Shown here: positions 61,827-64,000 of the stretch, one piece after another
How the letters are laid out: every line of letters begins with the position of its first letter
How positions within the stretch are numbered: position 1 is the first letter of the stretch
From: Promethearchaeia archaeon
GTDB taxonomy: Archaea > Asgardarchaeota > Lokiarchaeia > Sigyniarchaeales > SOKP01
NCBI GenBank assembly: GCA_029856045.1
Contig: JAHQWG010000016.1
Coordinates: 251,921-315,920 of the forward strand
Direction of reading: 5' to 3'
DNA length: 64,000 bases
Translations under genes and position numbers: made by a program
The notes under the pieces: model-generated
Told to the model about the DNA's origin: nothing
Seen by the model: the letters and a program-made list of their open reading frames with translations, nothing else
The model's database searches: none

Positions 61827-62903
61827 ATTACATATTCAGATGATGAAATTAAAGAAAGGCTTGATAAGTATGGAACGGTTTATTTACCAAATGAAATTAT
61901 AGAGAATGTTGATGATATTTTAGGAAATGAGATTCTAAAGGAAAGGCTTGAAGATTTTTTCAGTTCCTTAAAAAAATATAGTGAAGTTGTTGAAAAATTA
62001 AAAAAGACTAAATTAGTCCCAAATTTAACTGTCCTCCTATATGGACCACCTGGAACTGGAAAAACTTCTTTAGCTCGAGCATTTGCAAAGGAATTTGATA
62101 TCCCATTGTGTGTAGTAGAGTCTGACAGATTAGTTTCTGCATTATTAGGCGATACCGTTAAAAATATTAGAAAAGTTGTGGAATTATCAGCTCAGATTGC
62201 GGAAGAAAATGGAGCTTTTATATTGTTTTTTGATGAAATTGATGCAATTGCATCCGAAAGATCGAATATTCACGAAGTAGGCGAAATTAAAAGAGCTGTA
62301 ATATCTTTCTTACAAATAATTGATAAAATAAACTACTTTGGAACACCATTAGCAATTTTAGGTGCTACTAACCATCAAGACCAATTAGATTCTGCAATTT
62401 GGAGGAGATTCACATTTCATTTGAAATTTGATTTTCCTACATTTCATCTCAGGAAGAAAATAATTGAGGCTTTTATTAATAAAATTAGTAACGCAAAAAT
62501 TGGAGTAGATGATGTAATTCTTGTTAGTTTAAACAAAGAATATGCATTATTAAAATCTAAGGAAGAAAAATTAAAGCCTATAGTAAGAAATGAAAAATAT
62601 TCACAAGATTTGGATGAATTGTGGAATGATAAAAAAATTATCGAGAATAGAGGAATTTTATTTTTAACGCGTGGATACACAGGTGCAGATTTAGAGCGTG
62701 GAGTGAGAGTTGCTCTGTTTAAAGCATTAAAAAATGACATTTTAACCTATGAAAATTTTACCCATTCCTTAGAATTAGTAGGAGGTACTAAAATCCATGT
62801 TGAACAACAATATTTTTTGAGTGTTTCTGAAAGGAAATCTTCCAGGGATAAAAAAATATCAAGAATAAACAACAACAATCTGGAAGGTCCTCGTGAAATT
62901 TAA
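61827..62903 (+). CDS. AAA+ ATPase, ATT start proposed
   Basis: About 358 aa. Classic-AAA (Cdc48/FtsH/SpoVK-like) module: LLYGPPGTGKTSLARAFA (Walker A), ILFFDEIDAIASER (Walker B), LGATNHQDQLDSAIWRRF (sensor 1 and arginine finger) and LTRGYTGADLERGVRVALF (sensor 2). The helix YLPNEIIENVDDILGNEILK before the P loop is standard for AAA proteins. The first TTG (62106) lies after Walker A, so the real start must be upstream. No ATG/GTG/TTG exists in frame after the previous stop (61818-61820). ATT 61827 lies 9 bases after GGGGTG. No N-terminal substrate domain is present; the array partners may supply it. Confidence 0.9.
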   Translation: MTYSDDEIKERLDKYGTVYLPNEIIENVDDILGNEILKERLEDFFSSLKKYSEVVEKLKKTKLVPNLTVLLYGPPGTGKTSLARAFAKEFDIPLCVVESDRLVSALLGDTVKNIRKVVELSAQIAEENGAFILFFDEIDAIASERSNIHEVGEIKRAVISFLQIIDKINYFGTPLAILGATNHQDQLDSAIWRRFTFHLKFDFPTFHLRKKIIEAFINKISNAKIGVDDVILVSLNKEYALLKSKEEKLKPIVRNEKYSQDLDELWNDKKIIENRGILFLTRGYTGADLERGVRVALFKALKNDILTYENFTHSLELVGGTKIHVEQQYFLSVSERKSSRDKKISRINNNNLEGPREI

Positions 62904-62964
62904 TAATTAATTTTTTTAAAAATCTCCTATTGATTATATAAAAATACAAGTAAAAAATCGAAAG

Positions 62965-64000
62965 ATGGAATCAGAGAACATAATCTTTTCTGCAGAAAGA
63001 ATAAAAGGATTAACTAATCCTATTGATAAAATTCGAGGAAAATTAAATTTAATTAATAAATTATATCTCAATTATAAAGAAACTCTAAAAAATTTACTTA
63101 AAAAACCCAATCTAATAGAGAATGATAGAATAAAATTCTTTAATGATTTAGATAACACATTAGAAGAAATATATTCAAAATTATCCAAAAACTCTGAACT
63201 TAACTTAGAAAATTGGTTGTCAATTAAAGATTTACTTTTATCTGAATATATTCTTTCAATAAAAAACATTTTAACAGAAAAAAAAATTTCTCAAGATTCT
63301 CTTAAAAAAGTTGGTATTTCATTAATTAAAAACAAGAAAGTATCATCTTTTTTAGAAAAAACAAGTTTTATTTTTTCACTCGATGTTGATTTTTGGGAAT
63401 CAATAGTTAATTCATTAAAAAATAACCCTGATTTTCTAAAAACCCTAAATAAAATAAAAAAATTTTGTCAAAATGAGAGGGAACGAATATTAAATATTGA
63501 ACTAAATAAAATTCCTAAAAACATCGACTATAAAATTATCAATGAGTTTAAAAAAGAATTCAGAAAAAACAAAATTTCTTTTAAAGAATTCATGATAACT
63601 TCAGAATCCAGATTTCCTAAAACTAAATTTGCCACCCAAAAGATTACTTTAGACACAAAAAAGAAAAAGAATGAACTTGATATATTAAAAGAAAAACAAG
63701 AGACACGATTCAAATCTTATGATAAATTATTTACTCTTTCCGAAGATGAATTTCAAAGATTAAAACGTAAAAAAAAAAGAAAAAAATTAGATTCTTTATC
63801 TAAATTAGAAAAAAAAGAATACCCTCCTGATGATAAAAAAAAGGAGAAGGACAAGAAAGAAGAATCAACCCAAACCACAAAACAAGATATATTTAGTAGA
63901 GATATAATAGAAAATAATGAAGCTGATATCGATCCTTTAGAAGTTATTAGAAAAAGAAAGCAAAAAAAGGAAGAAGAATTTGAAAAACACTTAAATAAAA
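62965..64000 (+). CDS. Lysine-rich hypothetical protein (partial, cut by window end)
   Basis: At least 345 aa; the frame is open to the window edge. It starts MESENIIFSAERIKGL. Residues 1-200 are helical with many Lys, Asn and Leu. After about 230 it becomes a highly charged Lys/Glu linker (RLKRKKKRKKLDSLSKLEKK, then KKKEKDKKEEST). The C-terminus lies outside the window. It is 61 bases after the AAA+ gene, same strand. Function unknown. Confidence 0.8.
   Translation, partial: MESENIIFSAERIKGLTNPIDKIRGKLNLINKLYLNYKETLKNLLKKPNLIENDRIKFFNDLDNTLEEIYSKLSKNSELNLENWLSIKDLLLSEYILSIKNILTEKKISQDSLKKVGISLIKNKKVSSFLEKTSFIFSLDVDFWESIVNSLKNNPDFLKTLNKIKKFCQNERERILNIELNKIPKNIDYKIINEFKKEFRKNKISFKEFMITSESRFPKTKFATQKITLDTKKKKNELDILKEKQETRFKSYDKLFTLSEDEFQRLKRKKKRKKLDSLSKLEKKEYPPDDKKKEKDKKEESTQTTKQDIFSRDIIENNEADIDPLEVIRKRKQKKEEEFEKHLNK

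Noticed and set aside
61793-61830. Frameshift error separating the AAA+ gene from the 422-aa gene
   Set aside because: The two are already in the same frame and are separated by a real TAA, so no indel in the A16 tract would join them.

Overview
The window reads as a piece of an Asgard archaeon chromosome, most like a Lokiarchaeota-type lineage. The DNA is AT-rich (about 30% GC by eye). The information-processing genes are archaeal: both subunits of DNA polymerase D, Orc1/Cdc6, an undivided RpoB, RpoH, TFE, MBF1, PAN, NAC, Cbf5, aPelota, archease/RtcB and CDP-archaeol synthase. Alongside them are eukaryote-like signalling genes: a Rab-like GTPase with a roadblock domain, a Rab-like GTPase with a proline-rich tail and zinc ribbon, a Rag/Gtr-like GTPase, a longin-like protein and a small poly-proline protein. 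No insertion sequences, CRISPR arrays, inteins or phage genes were seen.

Layout. 1-140: 3' end of a 23S rRNA. 0.4-3.5 kb: three poorly known proteins and carS. 3.5-11.6 kb: a replication island (AT-rich intergenic region with ORB-like sites, orc1/cdc6, a DUF2240/SWIM protein, PolD small subunit, then PolD large subunit on the opposite strand). 11.8-18.7 kb: an orphan glycyl radical enzyme, a roadblock-GTPase, thiL, cbf5 with a coupled methyltransferase, and three tRNA genes: Leu(GAG) and Thr(CGT), both with introns at unusual positions, and Lys(TTT). 18.7-29.6 kb: transcription, RNA and proteostasis genes (rpoH, rpoB, a TrmJ-like methyltransferase, tfe, mbf1, pan, a PUA protein, nac). 29.6-37.4 kb: metabolism (cupin, nrdD, MazG, a GSAM-like aminotransferase, an FGGY kinase, mfnA). 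37.6-46.9 kb: GTPases and zinc-ribbon proteins, a fused HPS-RraA enzyme, a DMT transporter, archease and RtcB, and a longin-like protein. 47-53 kb: cutA, a nucleotidyltransferase, two archaeal radical SAM proteins, a GNAT enzyme, pelA and a 50-aa protein. 53-64 kb: a run of mostly unrecognised genes: coiled-coil, poly-proline, a tandem Elf1-like zinc ribbon, and a tight array ending in an AAA+ ATPase and a lysine-rich protein cut by the window edge.

How the parts connect. The archease/RtcB pair is the tRNA-exon ligation machinery needed by the two intron-bearing tRNAs about 29 kb away. The cdc6, DUF2240, polB and polC genes sit beside ORB-like repeats, a plausible replication origin. Three proteins (TFE, a zinc-ribbon protein, the AAA+ ATPase) have N-termini that extend upstream of any ATG, GTG or TTG and appear to start at ATC or ATT. 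Two of these have a good Shine-Dalgarno sequence in front. I regard this, the uncharacterised 57-64 kb AAA+ array and the poly-proline protein with a WH2-like tail as the most promising leads.
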